From assembly GCF_039526385.1 (NCBI RefSeq), contig NZ_BAAAIX010000007.1:186001-250000 (forward strand): a stretch of 64,000 nucleotides of DNA. Direction: 5' to 3'. The notes below the pieces were generated by a model that saw nothing but the letters and a program-made list of their open reading frames with translations, had not been told where the DNA came from and did not search any database. Of the stretch, positions 29,732 through 37,634 are shown piece after piece. The stretch is from Luteococcus peritonei. GTDB lineage: Bacteria; Actinomycetota; Actinomycetes; Propionibacteriales; Propionibacteriaceae. A program made the translations under genes and the position numbers. Numbering within the stretch: the first letter of the stretch is position 1; each line of letters starts with the position of its first letter.

Positions 29732-30373
29732 ATGCAGCAGGAGACGAGGCCGGACTGGCGGGTGATGGAAGTCGACGAGCTGTGGGCCCTGGTGCCGCCC
29801 GTCGACGGCCGACCCGCGCTGGTGGCGGTGGACGGCCGCTCCGGCTCCGGCAAGACCACCTTCGCCACCCGGCTGGCCACGCGCCCCGGCGTGGTCCTGC
29901 TGCACACCGACGACATCGCCTGGCACCACTCCTTCTTCGACTGGCACGCCAACCTGGCCCGCCACGTGCTGCAGCCGCTGCGGCAGGGGCAGGCGGTGGC
30001 CCATCGGCCGCAGGCCTGGATCGATCGGGGGCGAGAGGGTGCCATGGAGGTGCCGGCCGGGGCCACGGCCGTCGTGGTGGAGGGGGTGAGTGCCTCGCAT
30101 CGGCGGCTGGACGGCTTGTTCGACCTGGCGCTGTGGGTGGAGACCGACCCGCGCGAGGCACACCGCCGCTGCGTCGAGCGCGACGGGATCGAGGAGCTCG
30201 ACTTCATCGCCGAATGGGATGCGGCCGAGGTGCCATTCCTGGCCGCTGATGCGCCCTGGCGACGCGCCGACCTGCTGGTGGACGGGGATCCCCGGCTGCC
30301 GCACGATCCGGCCCGCCAGGTGGTGGTGGCCCGCCCGTCCTGGCCACAGACGACGACGCCCCCGTCGCGATGA
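29732..30373 (+). CDS. P-loop NTPase, uridine kinase-like
   Basis: 213 aa. Walker A GRSGSGKTT (about residues 35-43) follows a typical PALVAVD strand. LLHTDDIAWHH gives an acidic pair in the place used by nucleoside kinases, and VVVEGVSASHRRLDGLFDLALWVETDP resembles the uridine kinase core. A short Arg-rich stretch (EAHRRCVERDG) could form the lid. The substrate is unproven: uridine/cytidine or a small metabolite. AGGAG 6 nt before the ATG at 29732 fixes the start; a second ATG at 29726 is too close to it. It lies between two terminated or divergent units. Confidence 0.75.
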   Translation: MQQETRPDWRVMEVDELWALVPPVDGRPALVAVDGRSGSGKTTFATRLATRPGVVLLHTDDIAWHHSFFDWHANLARHVLQPLRQGQAVAHRPQAWIDRGREGAMEVPAGATAVVVEGVSASHRRLDGLFDLALWVETDPREAHRRCVERDGIEELDFIAEWDAAEVPFLAADAPWRRADLLVDGDPRLPHDPARQVVVARPSWPQTTTPPSR

Positions 30374-30406
30374 CGGGGGTGCCGGTGCAGCGGAAGGTGG
30401 CGAGGA

Positions 30407-31144
30407 TCAGTCCTCGACCACCTCGTTGACGGTGCGGGCGGTCTCGGCCAGGCCGGCCGCGCGGGCCTTGCGCTTCTCGTTCCACCACTCGAAGATCATC
30501 GGGACCAGCGAGATCAGCACGATCAGGATCAGCACCAGGTCGATGTTGTTGCCGATGAAGGCCACATTGCCCAGCAGGTAACCCATCAGCGTCACGCCCC
30601 AGACCCAGATGACGCCACCGATGGCGGTCCAGGTGATGAAGTGGCGGAAGTTCATGCCCGCAGCACCGGCCACCATGGTGACGAAGGTGCGCACGAAGGG
30701 CACGAAGCGGCCCAGCACCAGCGCCTTGGAGCCGTAGCGCTCGAAGAAGTCGTTGGCCTGGCCCAGGTGCTTCTCGCTGAAGATCTTGCCGAAGACGTTG
30801 TCGCGCGGCTTGAACAGCCAGGGCGAGATGAACTTGCCGACGTAGTAGCCGGCGATGTTGCCACCGATGGCGAACAAGGTCATCAGCGAGCAGGCGACGA
30901 CCAGCACCATCGGCTTGGACATGGAGCCGAAGGTGATCGACGGCGGGTTCATGGCGATGAACATGCCCACCGTGAACAGCAGCGAGTCGCCCGGCAGCAC
31001 CGGGAAGATGGCGCACTCGATGAACAGGATCAGCGCCACGCCCCACAGCGCCCAGTTGCCCAGGTTGTGGATCAGGGTGGCGGGATCGAGCCAGTCGGGC
31101 ATCAGCATGGGCGTCAGCAGCAGGCTGGAGATCAGGGGATTCAC
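30407..31144 (-). CDS. DedA family (VTT/SNARE-associated-like) membrane protein
   Basis: 245 aa polytopic membrane protein. Diagnostic stretches are IECAIFPVLPGDSLLF (about residues 42-57), the GGNIAGYYVGK segment (about 93-103), and FERYGSKALVLGRFVPFVRTF with its conserved Gly-Arg-Phe-x-Pro-x-x-Arg-Thr (about 135-155). Family members are linked to undecaprenyl-phosphate or lipid flipping and membrane-potential homeostasis. Four or five membrane segments can be read, with a basic C-terminal tail. The start is GTG, only 24 nt from the divergent methyltransferase start, and has a -10-like TAGCCT 6 nt upstream with no RBS. Confidence 0.9.
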   Translation of the reverse strand: MNPLISSLLLTPMLMPDWLDPATLIHNLGNWALWGVALILFIECAIFPVLPGDSLLFTVGMFIAMNPPSITFGSMSKPMVLVVACSLMTLFAIGGNIAGYYVGKFISPWLFKPRDNVFGKIFSEKHLGQANDFFERYGSKALVLGRFVPFVRTFVTMVAGAAGMNFRHFITWTAIGGVIWVWGVTLMGYLLGNVAFIGNNIDLVLILIVLISLVPMIFEWWNEKRKARAAGLAETARTVNEVVED

Positions 31145-31168
31145 GCTGTCAGGCTAACCTCTGGGACT
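31145..31168. promoter_or_regulatory. Ultra-compact divergent promoter pair (DedA gene / RNA methyltransferase gene)
   Basis: The only DNA between the two divergent start codons is 24 nt. It contains a minus-strand TAGCCT (31156-31151), 6 nt from the GTG at 31144, and a plus-strand TAACCT (31155-31160), 8 nt from the GTG at 31169. The two hexamers overlap by 2 nt. Neither gene has a Shine-Dalgarno sequence. Confidence 0.5.
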
Positions 31169-31831
31169 GTGACGAGCCTGAGCAGCGAGCGGCCCGGGCC
31201 TGTGGGCCAGGAGCCCGACGATCCCACCGCACCGAGCCATGGTGTGGGGCCGCATCCGCAGCCCTGGCCCGAGGACCAGCGGCTCGATCCGGAACTGCTG
31301 GCCGCGGGGGACCGACGCAATGTGCTGGACCGCTACCGCTACTGGCGCCTGGAGGCGATCGTCGCGGAGCTCGACCGGCACCGCCACCCGCTGCACGTGG
31401 CCATCCAGAACTGGGAGCACGACTTCAACATCGGCTCCATGGTGCGCACCGCCAATGCCTTCAACGTCGCCGGCGTGCACATCGTGGGACGGCGACGCTG
31501 GAACCGTCGCGGCGCCATGGTCACCGACCGCTACCTGCACGTCCACCACCACCCCGACGTGGCCTCGCTGCAGGCCTGGACCGCCGAGCGGCAGATCACC
31601 CTGGTGGGCGTCGACAACCTGCCCGGCTCGGTGCCGCTGGAGAGCACCATGCTGCCGCGCGACTGCTGCCTGGTCTTCGGCTCCGAGGGTCCGGGCCTGA
31701 CCGAGGAGATGGTCGCGGCCTGCGCCAGCCTGGTGGCGATCAGCCAGTACGGCTCCACCCGCTCGATCAATGCCGGCGCCGCTGCCGCGATCACCATGTA
31801 CCACTGGGCGCTGCAGCACGCGCAGGCCTGA
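31169..31831 (+). CDS. SpoU/TrmH family RNA 2'-O-methyltransferase
   Basis: Transfers methyl groups from SAM to ribose 2'-OH in tRNA or rRNA. 220 aa with the three SPOUT motifs: NIGSMVRTANAFNVAGVHIVG (motif 1, Asn and Arg present; about residues 87-107), LVFGSEGPGLTEEM (motif 2, about 168-181) and SQYGSTRSINAGAAAAITMY (motif 3, about 191-210). The N-terminal 50 residues look disordered, and GTG at 31202 is an alternative start. The exact target nucleotide cannot be predicted from the sequence. Confidence 0.9.
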   Translation: MTSLSSERPGPVGQEPDDPTAPSHGVGPHPQPWPEDQRLDPELLAAGDRRNVLDRYRYWRLEAIVAELDRHRHPLHVAIQNWEHDFNIGSMVRTANAFNVAGVHIVGRRRWNRRGAMVTDRYLHVHHHPDVASLQAWTAERQITLVGVDNLPGSVPLESTMLPRDCCLVFGSEGPGLTEEMVAACASLVAISQYGSTRSINAGAAAAITMYHWALQHAQA

Positions 31832-31860
31832 TCCGCCCTGGACCTGCGCGCCCTCCGGGA

Positions 31861-32880
31861 TCAGCGGCGCGCGGCCAGTCGCCGGGTGAAGGCTGCCTCG
31901 GTGAGCACCTCGCGGTTCACCACGAAGCTTGGCTCCTGCCCCGTGGACACCGCCAGGATGGCGTCGATGCAGGAATTCCCGTTGCCCAGGCTCATCTCCG
32001 AGGTCCAGGCCAGGCTGTGCGGTGCCAGGGTCACGTTGTCGAGCTGCTCAATGCCGGAGGTCTGGGGCTCCTCCTCGAAGACGTCCAGCCCGGCGGCGCG
32101 GATCGTGCCATCGGTGAGCGCCGCGATGAGCGCCTGCTCGTCGACGATCGGCCCGCGGGCCACGTTGAGCACCACCGAGGTCGGCCTCATCCGCGACAGG
32201 AAGTCGGCGTCGACGAAGTGATGGGTGTCCGGGGTGAGCGCCGCCATCACCACCAGGGCATCGCTGCGACGAGCCAGCTCTTCCCGGTCCACCAGCTCGA
32301 CGCCCAGCTCGGCGGCGCGCTCGGCAGGGCAGAAGGGGTCGAAGCCCACCACCGTGACGTCGAAGGGAGCCAGCAGCCGCACCAGCTCGCCGCCGGTGTT
32401 GCCGACGCCCATCAGCCCGATGGTGAGGCCGTTGAGGCCGGTGCCCATCAGCCCGGTGCGCTCGGCCCAGCGGTGCTCGCGCACCAGCCGGTCCTTAGCC
32501 ACCAGGTTGTGCAGCACGGCCAGCAGCAGGGCGAGGGCGGCCGTGGCGACGGGTCGCCGGGCACCATCGGGGGTGATGGTCACCGCGACGCCTTGGCGGG
32601 TGCAGGCGGTCAGGTCCACCGCGTCGTAGCCCACGCCGAAGCGGGCCAGCAGCAGGGGAGAGGGGGTGCCCTCCCGGAAGGAGTCGGCCGTCACGGCCGG
32701 GGCGGCGAAGAGCACCGCGTCATAGGGGGCCAGGTCCTCGGGCGAGAAGGCCGCCGGGGCGCTCGCCATGTATTCCCAATCGATCCCCGCCTCGTCCAGC
32801 CTGCCCAGGCCGATGTCGCCCCAGACATTGCGACCCTCGGACAGGAAGTCGGCCGAGACGCCGACGCGGAAGCCCGGCAT
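31861..32880 (-). CDS. D-2-hydroxyacid dehydrogenase (NAD-binding), first of two in the window
   Basis: 339 aa oxidoreductase of the D-isomer-specific 2-hydroxyacid dehydrogenase family. The NAD-binding motif GLMGVGNTGG (about residues 156-165), the catalytic Arg in NVARGPIVDEQAL, the Glu in FEEEPQ and the catalytic His in LAPHSLAW are all present. ATG at 32880 overlaps the stop of the upstream cyclase-family gene (TGATG), so the two are co-translated; GTG at 32883 is an alternative. It probably reduces or oxidises a sugar-acid-type 2-keto/2-hydroxy acid released by the cyclase-family enzyme (inference). Confidence 0.9.
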   Translation of the reverse strand: MPGFRVGVSADFLSEGRNVWGDIGLGRLDEAGIDWEYMASAPAAFSPEDLAPYDAVLFAAPAVTADSFREGTPSPLLLARFGVGYDAVDLTACTRQGVAVTITPDGARRPVATAALALLLAVLHNLVAKDRLVREHRWAERTGLMGTGLNGLTIGLMGVGNTGGELVRLLAPFDVTVVGFDPFCPAERAAELGVELVDREELARRSDALVVMAALTPDTHHFVDADFLSRMRPTSVVLNVARGPIVDEQALIAALTDGTIRAAGLDVFEEEPQTSGIEQLDNVTLAPHSLAWTSEMSLGNGNSCIDAILAVSTGQEPSFVVNREVLTEAAFTRRLAARR

Positions 32881-33818
32881 CACAGCACGGCGATCGGGTT
32901 GATCGGGCCGCCGGTGCCGCGGGGCACGTTGAGCGGGGCCAGGGTGAACATGAAGCGGTACTGGTTCTCCGCCCGGCAGGCCGCCGACAGCGCCTCCAGG
33001 TCCAGGTTGTCCAGCAGCGGGATGCCCATGGCGGTGATCGCCAGGATGTGGATCGGGGAGCCGATGCCGGGCGTGGGGGAGGGGCGCACGTCGCTGTCCC
33101 CGTCGCCGCCCAGCACGCTGATCCGGCGTTCGGCCAGCAGCGGCATGGCATCCACGTGCAGGCCCGCTGCGCCGTCGACGTCAGGATTCCAGGGTCCCAG
33201 CGCGGCGCGACGGGCGAACTGCCCGCTGCGCACCAGCACGGCATCGCCCGGCTTGATCTCAACACCCAGCGCCTTCTCGCACTCCAGGATGTCCTCGGCA
33301 TGGAAGGCGGTGCCCGGCTCGATCCAGTCCTTGCCCGCCACCGCGGCGAAGTCCAGCAGGACACCGCAGGTGACCAGGTGGCCCAGCGCGGCGACGTCGC
33401 CGAAGCCGGCGCCGGTGGCGTCCACCTCGCCGCGGGCCGAGTGGCCGTCGAAGAGCTCACCGCGGTAGGCGATGTGGCTCAGGGCGTCCAGGTGGGAGAC
33501 CGACTTGCCGTGGAAGGCGACGCCCAGGAAGTCCTTGTTGCAGGTGGGTTCCGGGGGCTCGCGGTCACCCAGCTCCACCATCATGTGCAGGGCGGGCTGC
33601 GGGTTGTCGACCTCGGCGACGGTGTTCCACGGCAGCGCCATGCCCACGGAGGTGCCGGAGCGCACCAGGGAGGCGGCCTCGCGGGCCTTCTCGGGGCCCA
33701 CCTCGTTCCACGCGCCCCGGGCGGGCTCGTCGTACTGGTCCCAGCGCTTGAGCTGCTCGTAGACCTGGTCGAAATCGGCCTGGGAGACGGTCGGCTGGTT
33801 GGCGAAACGCTCGCTCAT
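32880..33818 (-). CDS. Cyclase family protein (kynurenine formamidase-like metal hydrolase)
   Basis: 312 aa, cyclase/formamidase family. The metal site appears as FHGKSVSHLDALSHI (about residues 134-148), corresponding to the His-x-Asp-x-x-x-His core. The C-terminal half contains LGGDGDSDVRPSPTPG and LNVPRGTGGPINPIAVL. Members hydrolyse formamides, lactones or related rings. It is first gene of a two-gene operon, divergent from the IclR gene at 33992. AAGGAG precedes the ATG. The role is likely lactone or amide hydrolysis in the adjacent catabolic pathway (inference); it is not tryptophan catabolism, as no kynureninase is near. Confidence 0.8.
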   Translation of the reverse strand: MSERFANQPTVSQADFDQVYEQLKRWDQYDEPARGAWNEVGPEKAREAASLVRSGTSVGMALPWNTVAEVDNPQPALHMMVELGDREPPEPTCNKDFLGVAFHGKSVSHLDALSHIAYRGELFDGHSARGEVDATGAGFGDVAALGHLVTCGVLLDFAAVAGKDWIEPGTAFHAEDILECEKALGVEIKPGDAVLVRSGQFARRAALGPWNPDVDGAAGLHVDAMPLLAERRISVLGGDGDSDVRPSPTPGIGSPIHILAITAMGIPLLDNLDLEALSAACRAENQYRFMFTLAPLNVPRGTGGPINPIAVL

Positions 33819-33854
33819 CGCGGGGGACTCCTTCGTCGGGTACTTGCCGGTCAC

Positions 33855-33908
33855 CCTAGTCCACTCCAATACTCTGTACCAGAGCCAAAATGCTGGACAC
33901 GATGGACT
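33855..33908. promoter_or_regulatory. Divergent cyclase/IclR promoter region with operator-like repeats
   Basis: A minus-strand promoter for the cyclase operon can be read as TGGTAC, 17 nt, TAGGGT. Its -35 is covered by the inverted repeat CTCTGTACCAGAG (33872-33884). Around it lie two TCCA (33860, 33865) and two TGGA (33894, 33903) half-sites in inverted arrangement, like the TGGA...TCCA ends of known IclR-type operators. The IclR gene itself may use TAGCCT at 33939-33944 as its -10. Confidence 0.45.
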
Positions 33909-33991
33909 GCGACAGATCTCACTCGCCCGACCGTGGCGTAGCCTTGGCCACCCGACGGTCGCACCCCGGCCGAGGCAACCAGGAGGTTCCC

Positions 33992-34759
33992 GTGGCAACC
34001 AGCAGTGTTCCCGCCCTCGCCCGCGCCATGCGGATCGTCGACCTTCTCGCCGGGGAGGGGCAGCCGGGCCTCGGGGTCACGGAGATCGCCAACCGGACCG
34101 GCATCGCCAAGTCCACCACCGCCCTGCTGTGCACCGCGCTGGAGGAGGAGGGGATGCTGCGGCGGCACGGCAACCACTACCGCCTCGGGCGTCGCTTCCT
34201 CGGCCTGGCCGGCGACTACCTCGCCACCGTGGACCAGCTGGGCGACTTCTACGACGAGGTGCGCCGCCAGCCGCTGATGTCCACCCAGGCAGCCCGGCTC
34301 GCGCTGCTCGACGGCACCGACGTGATCTACCTGGCCCGCTACGAGGTGGGCCACACCCGCCGGCTCAGCGGCGCCATCGGCGATCGTTTCCCCGCCTCGA
34401 TCACCGCCACCGGCAAGGCCATGCTGTCCACCCTGCCGCCCGGTGCCGTCGAGGACCGCTACCGCGGCAAGCTCTTCCCCCGCTTCACCGAGCGCAGCAT
34501 CCAGTCGCTGCCCGAGCTGGAGCAGGACCTGGCGCTGGTGCGCGAGCGCGGCTATGCGCTGGACGATGAGGAGACCAACCTGGGGCAGGTCTGCGTGGCG
34601 CTCCCGGTGGTGAACGTGCCCGGGGAGGTGGCCCAGCTCTCGGTGAGCACCACGGTCTCCAAGGAGCTCTTCACCCAGACCCCGGTCGAGGTCTTCGTCG
34701 CGGAGCTGCGCCAGGTGGTCGAGATCTTCGAGAACCCGCTGGCCGACCGCTCCTTCTGA
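33992..34759 (+). CDS. IclR family transcriptional regulator (first)
   Basis: 255 aa. The N-terminal winged helix-turn-helix spans about residues 5-65, with LGVTEIANRTGIAKSTTALL as helix-turn-helix. The C-terminal effector domain contains the hallmark GDRFPASITATGKAMLS (about 129-145) and RERGYALDDEETNLGQVCVALPV. It starts at GTG 33992, 5 nt after AGGAGG. The gene lies between the divergent cyclase/dehydrogenase operon and the downstream ABC importer operon, so it probably controls both in response to a pathway acid (inference). Repeats in both promoters fit this. Confidence 0.92.
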   Translation: MATSSVPALARAMRIVDLLAGEGQPGLGVTEIANRTGIAKSTTALLCTALEEEGMLRRHGNHYRLGRRFLGLAGDYLATVDQLGDFYDEVRRQPLMSTQAARLALLDGTDVIYLARYEVGHTRRLSGAIGDRFPASITATGKAMLSTLPPGAVEDRYRGKLFPRFTERSIQSLPELEQDLALVRERGYALDDEETNLGQVCVALPVVNVPGEVAQLSVSTTVSKELFTQTPVEVFVAELRQVVEIFENPLADRSF

Positions 34760-34862
34760 GGGCCCGCCCCATCAGCGGCGTCTGCGGCGCCCCGGTGCAC
34801 GGCTGGGGTGTGCACTTGCTCACTGCCTGAGCCCACGTCCTGACCGAATCTGGTCGGCGCTC

Positions 34863-34917
34863 TTGCCTGCCGTGCCCATCGCGGTCCAGAATCATGGACA
34901 ACATCCAACAGGATGGA
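34863..34917 (+). promoter_or_regulatory. ABC importer promoter with TGGA/TCCA repeats
   Basis: -35 TTGCCT (34863-34868), an 18-nt spacer and -10 CAGAAT (34887-34892) put the start near 34899. Exactly there lies TGGACAACATCCA (34895-34907), an inverted repeat with TGGA/TCCA arms, and a further TGGA follows at 34914-34917. The rest of 34760-34953 holds nothing else I can assign. Confidence 0.45.
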
Positions 34918-34953
34918 CAGCGAAGCGCAGCGCAGCGCGACGAGAGGACCACC

Positions 34954-36450
34954 ATGGCCGAAGTCCCACTGATCGAGATCACGGGTCTGGTGAAGCAGTT
35001 CGGGGCCACCCAGGCGCTCAAGGGCGTCGACTTCACCCTGCAGCCGCACAGCATCCATGCCCTGCTGGGGCAGAACGGTGCCGGCAAGTCCACCTTGATC
35101 AAGGTGCTCTCCGGCCTGTACCCGCCCACCGAGGGCCAGGTGAAGGTGCTCGGGCACGAGCTCGGCACCCCGGAGGCCTCCCGTGCGATGTCCTTCATCC
35201 ACCAGGACCTCGGCCTGGTGGAGGCGATGAGCGTCGCCGAGAACGTCGCCCTCGACACCGACTACCCCCGCCGTGGTGGCCTGATCAGCTGGCGCCAGGT
35301 GCGCTCCCAGGCCGAGCAGGCGCTGGCCCTGGTGGACCTGGACATCGACCCCGACATGCTGGTGGCCGACCTGACGCGCGCCGAGCGCTCGCTGGTGGCG
35401 ATCGCCCGGGCCCTGTCCGCCGACGCCCCGGTCCTGGTCCTCGACGAGCCCACCGCCTCGCTGCCGGCCGCCGACTCCCAGCGGCTCTTCGACGTGCTCA
35501 AGGGCCTCAAGGAGCAGGGCCGCGGCATGATCTACGTCTCCCACCGCCTCGACGAGGTCTTCGCCATCGCCGACTCGGTCACCGTCTTCCGCGACGGCCG
35601 CCTGGTGCACGCCGGCGGCATCGAGGACAAGACGCCCCAGGAACTGGTGGTGGACATCGTCGGCAGCAAGCCGCGCACCTACACCTCGCGGATCAATGTC
35701 CAGGAGCGCCCCGTCGTGCTCGAGGGGGAGCGGCTGCTGGCCGGCCCCGCCGGCCCGGTGAGCTTCCAGGTGCACGCCGGTGAGGTGCTCGGCATGGTCG
35801 GGCTGACCGGTGCCGGCCACGTCCAGGTGGGACGCGCCGTCGCCGGCGCCTTCCCCATCCATGGCGGCCGGATGGCGCTGCAGGGCCAGCCCTATGCCCC
35901 GGCGAACCCGGCCCAGGCCGTCGACCTCGGCGTCGGCTTCGTCACCTCCAACCGGATGGAGGAGGGGATGGCGCCCGAGATGAGCGTGGGCGAGAACTTC
36001 CTGGCCAACCTGCGGCCCTTGGGCAAGCGGCTGCTCTCCTGGAACAGCCCCCGCTCCGACGAGGCCCTGGCCAGCCGGCTCACCGAGACCTACGGCGTGC
36101 TGCCCAACAATCCCTACCTCCCCATCGCCACCCTCTCGGGCGGCAACCAGCAGAAGGTGATGGTGGGCCGCTGGCTCTCCGCGGACCGCACCGTCATCGT
36201 GCTGGAGGAGCCCACCGCCGGCGTCGACGTCGGCGCCAAGGCGGACATCTACCGCCTGCTGGAGTCCTCGCTGGACGCCGGTCTGGGCGTGCTGCTGGTC
36301 AGCACCGACTTCGAGGAGGTCGCCAGCGTCGCCCACCGCGCGCTGGTCTTCGTCCAGGGGAAGGTGACCGAGGAGCTCTCCGCCGACCGGCTCACCGTCA
36401 GCAACCTCACCGCCGCCAGTTCCGGCGCCAACCTCGTGACCACACACTGA
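34954..36450 (+). CDS. Sugar-type ABC importer ATPase (RbsA/MglA-like, two ABC domains)
   Basis: 498 aa, two fused nucleotide-binding domains, as in ribose/xylose/galactose importers. Domain 1 has Walker A GQNGAGKST (about residues 36-44), a degenerate signature LTRAERSLVAIARAL and Walker B LVLDEPTAS. Domain 2 has the usual degenerate Walker A (GLTGAGHVQVG), an intact signature LSGGNQQKVMVGRWL and VIVLEEPTAGVDVG. ATG 34954 has GAGAGGA upstream; an in-frame ATG at 34894 lies within the operator region and is rejected. First gene of the operon ATPase-permease-binding protein, likely under the first IclR protein. Confidence 0.94.
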   Translation: MAEVPLIEITGLVKQFGATQALKGVDFTLQPHSIHALLGQNGAGKSTLIKVLSGLYPPTEGQVKVLGHELGTPEASRAMSFIHQDLGLVEAMSVAENVALDTDYPRRGGLISWRQVRSQAEQALALVDLDIDPDMLVADLTRAERSLVAIARALSADAPVLVLDEPTASLPAADSQRLFDVLKGLKEQGRGMIYVSHRLDEVFAIADSVTVFRDGRLVHAGGIEDKTPQELVVDIVGSKPRTYTSRINVQERPVVLEGERLLAGPAGPVSFQVHAGEVLGMVGLTGAGHVQVGRAVAGAFPIHGGRMALQGQPYAPANPAQAVDLGVGFVTSNRMEEGMAPEMSVGENFLANLRPLGKRLLSWNSPRSDEALASRLTETYGVLPNNPYLPIATLSGGNQQKVMVGRWLSADRTVIVLEEPTAGVDVGAKADIYRLLESSLDAGLGVLLVSTDFEEVASVAHRALVFVQGKVTEELSADRLTVSNLTAASSGANLVTTH

Positions 36451-36467
36451 GCAGGAGTCCCACCACC

Positions 36468-37610
36468 ATGTCCCAAGCAACCACCGCCAGGCCGGCGCGC
36501 AGGCGTCGCAGCGGCTCCTTCGTCGGAACCTACGGCCTTCTCGTGCTGGCCGTCGCGCTCTTCGTGGTCTTCGCCATCGCGCTGCCCGGCACCTTCCTCA
36601 CCCGTTCCAACCTGAACGCCATCCTTGGGGCGAACTCGATCCCGGCCCTGCTGGCGCTGGGCGCCATGATCCCGATCGCGACCGGCAAGTTCGACGTCTC
36701 GATCGGCTACACCCTGGGCCTGGCCCATGTGCTGATGATGGTGCTGGTGGTGCGCGGCGTGCACTGGGTGCTCGCCGCCCTGCTGGTGCTGCTGCTGATG
36801 ACCTGCGTCGGTGTGGTCAACGGCCTGCTGGTGGAGCTCGGCAAGATCGACTCCTTCGTCGCCACCCTGGGCACCGGCTCGGTGCTCTACGCGATCACCG
36901 GCGCCATCACCAATGGCGCCCGCGTGGTGCCCGGCAGCACCGGCCTGCCCGACTGGTTCACCGACCTGTACGACTCCACCTTCTTCGGCATCCCGGTCTC
37001 GGCCTGGTACGTGGCCATAGCCGCGCTGGTGCTCTGGGTGGTGCTGGAACGCACCCCGCTGGGCCGCTACTTCTACGTGCTCGGCTCCAACCAGCGCGCC
37101 GCCGACCTGATCGGCCTGCCCACCCGCCGATACTCCGTCTACGCCTTCGCCACCTGCTCCTTCCTGGTGGGCTGCGCCGGCGTCCTGCTGGCCTCGCAGC
37201 AGCAGATCGGCAACCCCTCGGTGGGCTCGGAGTACATGCTCCCGGCCTTCGTGGCCGCCCTGCTGGGCAGCACCGTGATCAAGCCCGGCCGCCCCAACTC
37301 GGCCGGCACCATCGTCGCGGTCGTGACGCTGGCGATCGGCCTGGCCGGCATCGGCCAGCTCGGCGCCAACTTCTGGGTCAACCCGCTCTTCAACGGCGTG
37401 ACCCTGCTGATCGCCGTCGGCCTGGCCGGCTGGAGCGCGCGTCGCAAGCTGATGGCCGGCGTGGCCGCCAACAAGGCCGTCGACGCCACCCCGCCGCCCG
37501 GTGCCACCGGTCTGCGCACCCCCGACGACCAGCTGCGCGACACCACCGGGGCGCACGCCTCGGCCACCCCCGTCATCTCGCCGGACGATCCCGCCGGCCC
37601 CACCGCCTGA
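36468..37610 (+). CDS. Sugar-type ABC importer permease (RbsC-like)
   Basis: 380 aa integral membrane protein of the branched/ribose permease family. About nine hydrophobic segments can be read from residue 17 to about 330. Diagnostic phrases are GAMIPIATGKFDVSIGYTLG, VNGLLVELGKIDSFVATLGT and RTPLGRYFYVLGSNQRAADLIGL (the cytoplasmic coupling loop). The C-terminal 50 residues form an unusually long, Pro/Thr-rich hydrophilic tail of unknown role. It begins 17 nt after the ATPase and forms the pore for the substrate delivered by the lipoprotein encoded next. Confidence 0.92.
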   Translation: MSQATTARPARRRRSGSFVGTYGLLVLAVALFVVFAIALPGTFLTRSNLNAILGANSIPALLALGAMIPIATGKFDVSIGYTLGLAHVLMMVLVVRGVHWVLAALLVLLLMTCVGVVNGLLVELGKIDSFVATLGTGSVLYAITGAITNGARVVPGSTGLPDWFTDLYDSTFFGIPVSAWYVAIAALVLWVVLERTPLGRYFYVLGSNQRAADLIGLPTRRYSVYAFATCSFLVGCAGVLLASQQQIGNPSVGSEYMLPAFVAALLGSTVIKPGRPNSAGTIVAVVTLAIGLAGIGQLGANFWVNPLFNGVTLLIAVGLAGWSARRKLMAGVAANKAVDATPPPGATGLRTPDDQLRDTTGAHASATPVISPDDPAGPTA

Positions 37611-37634
37611 ACCGGCACCCACGAAAGGCTCACC

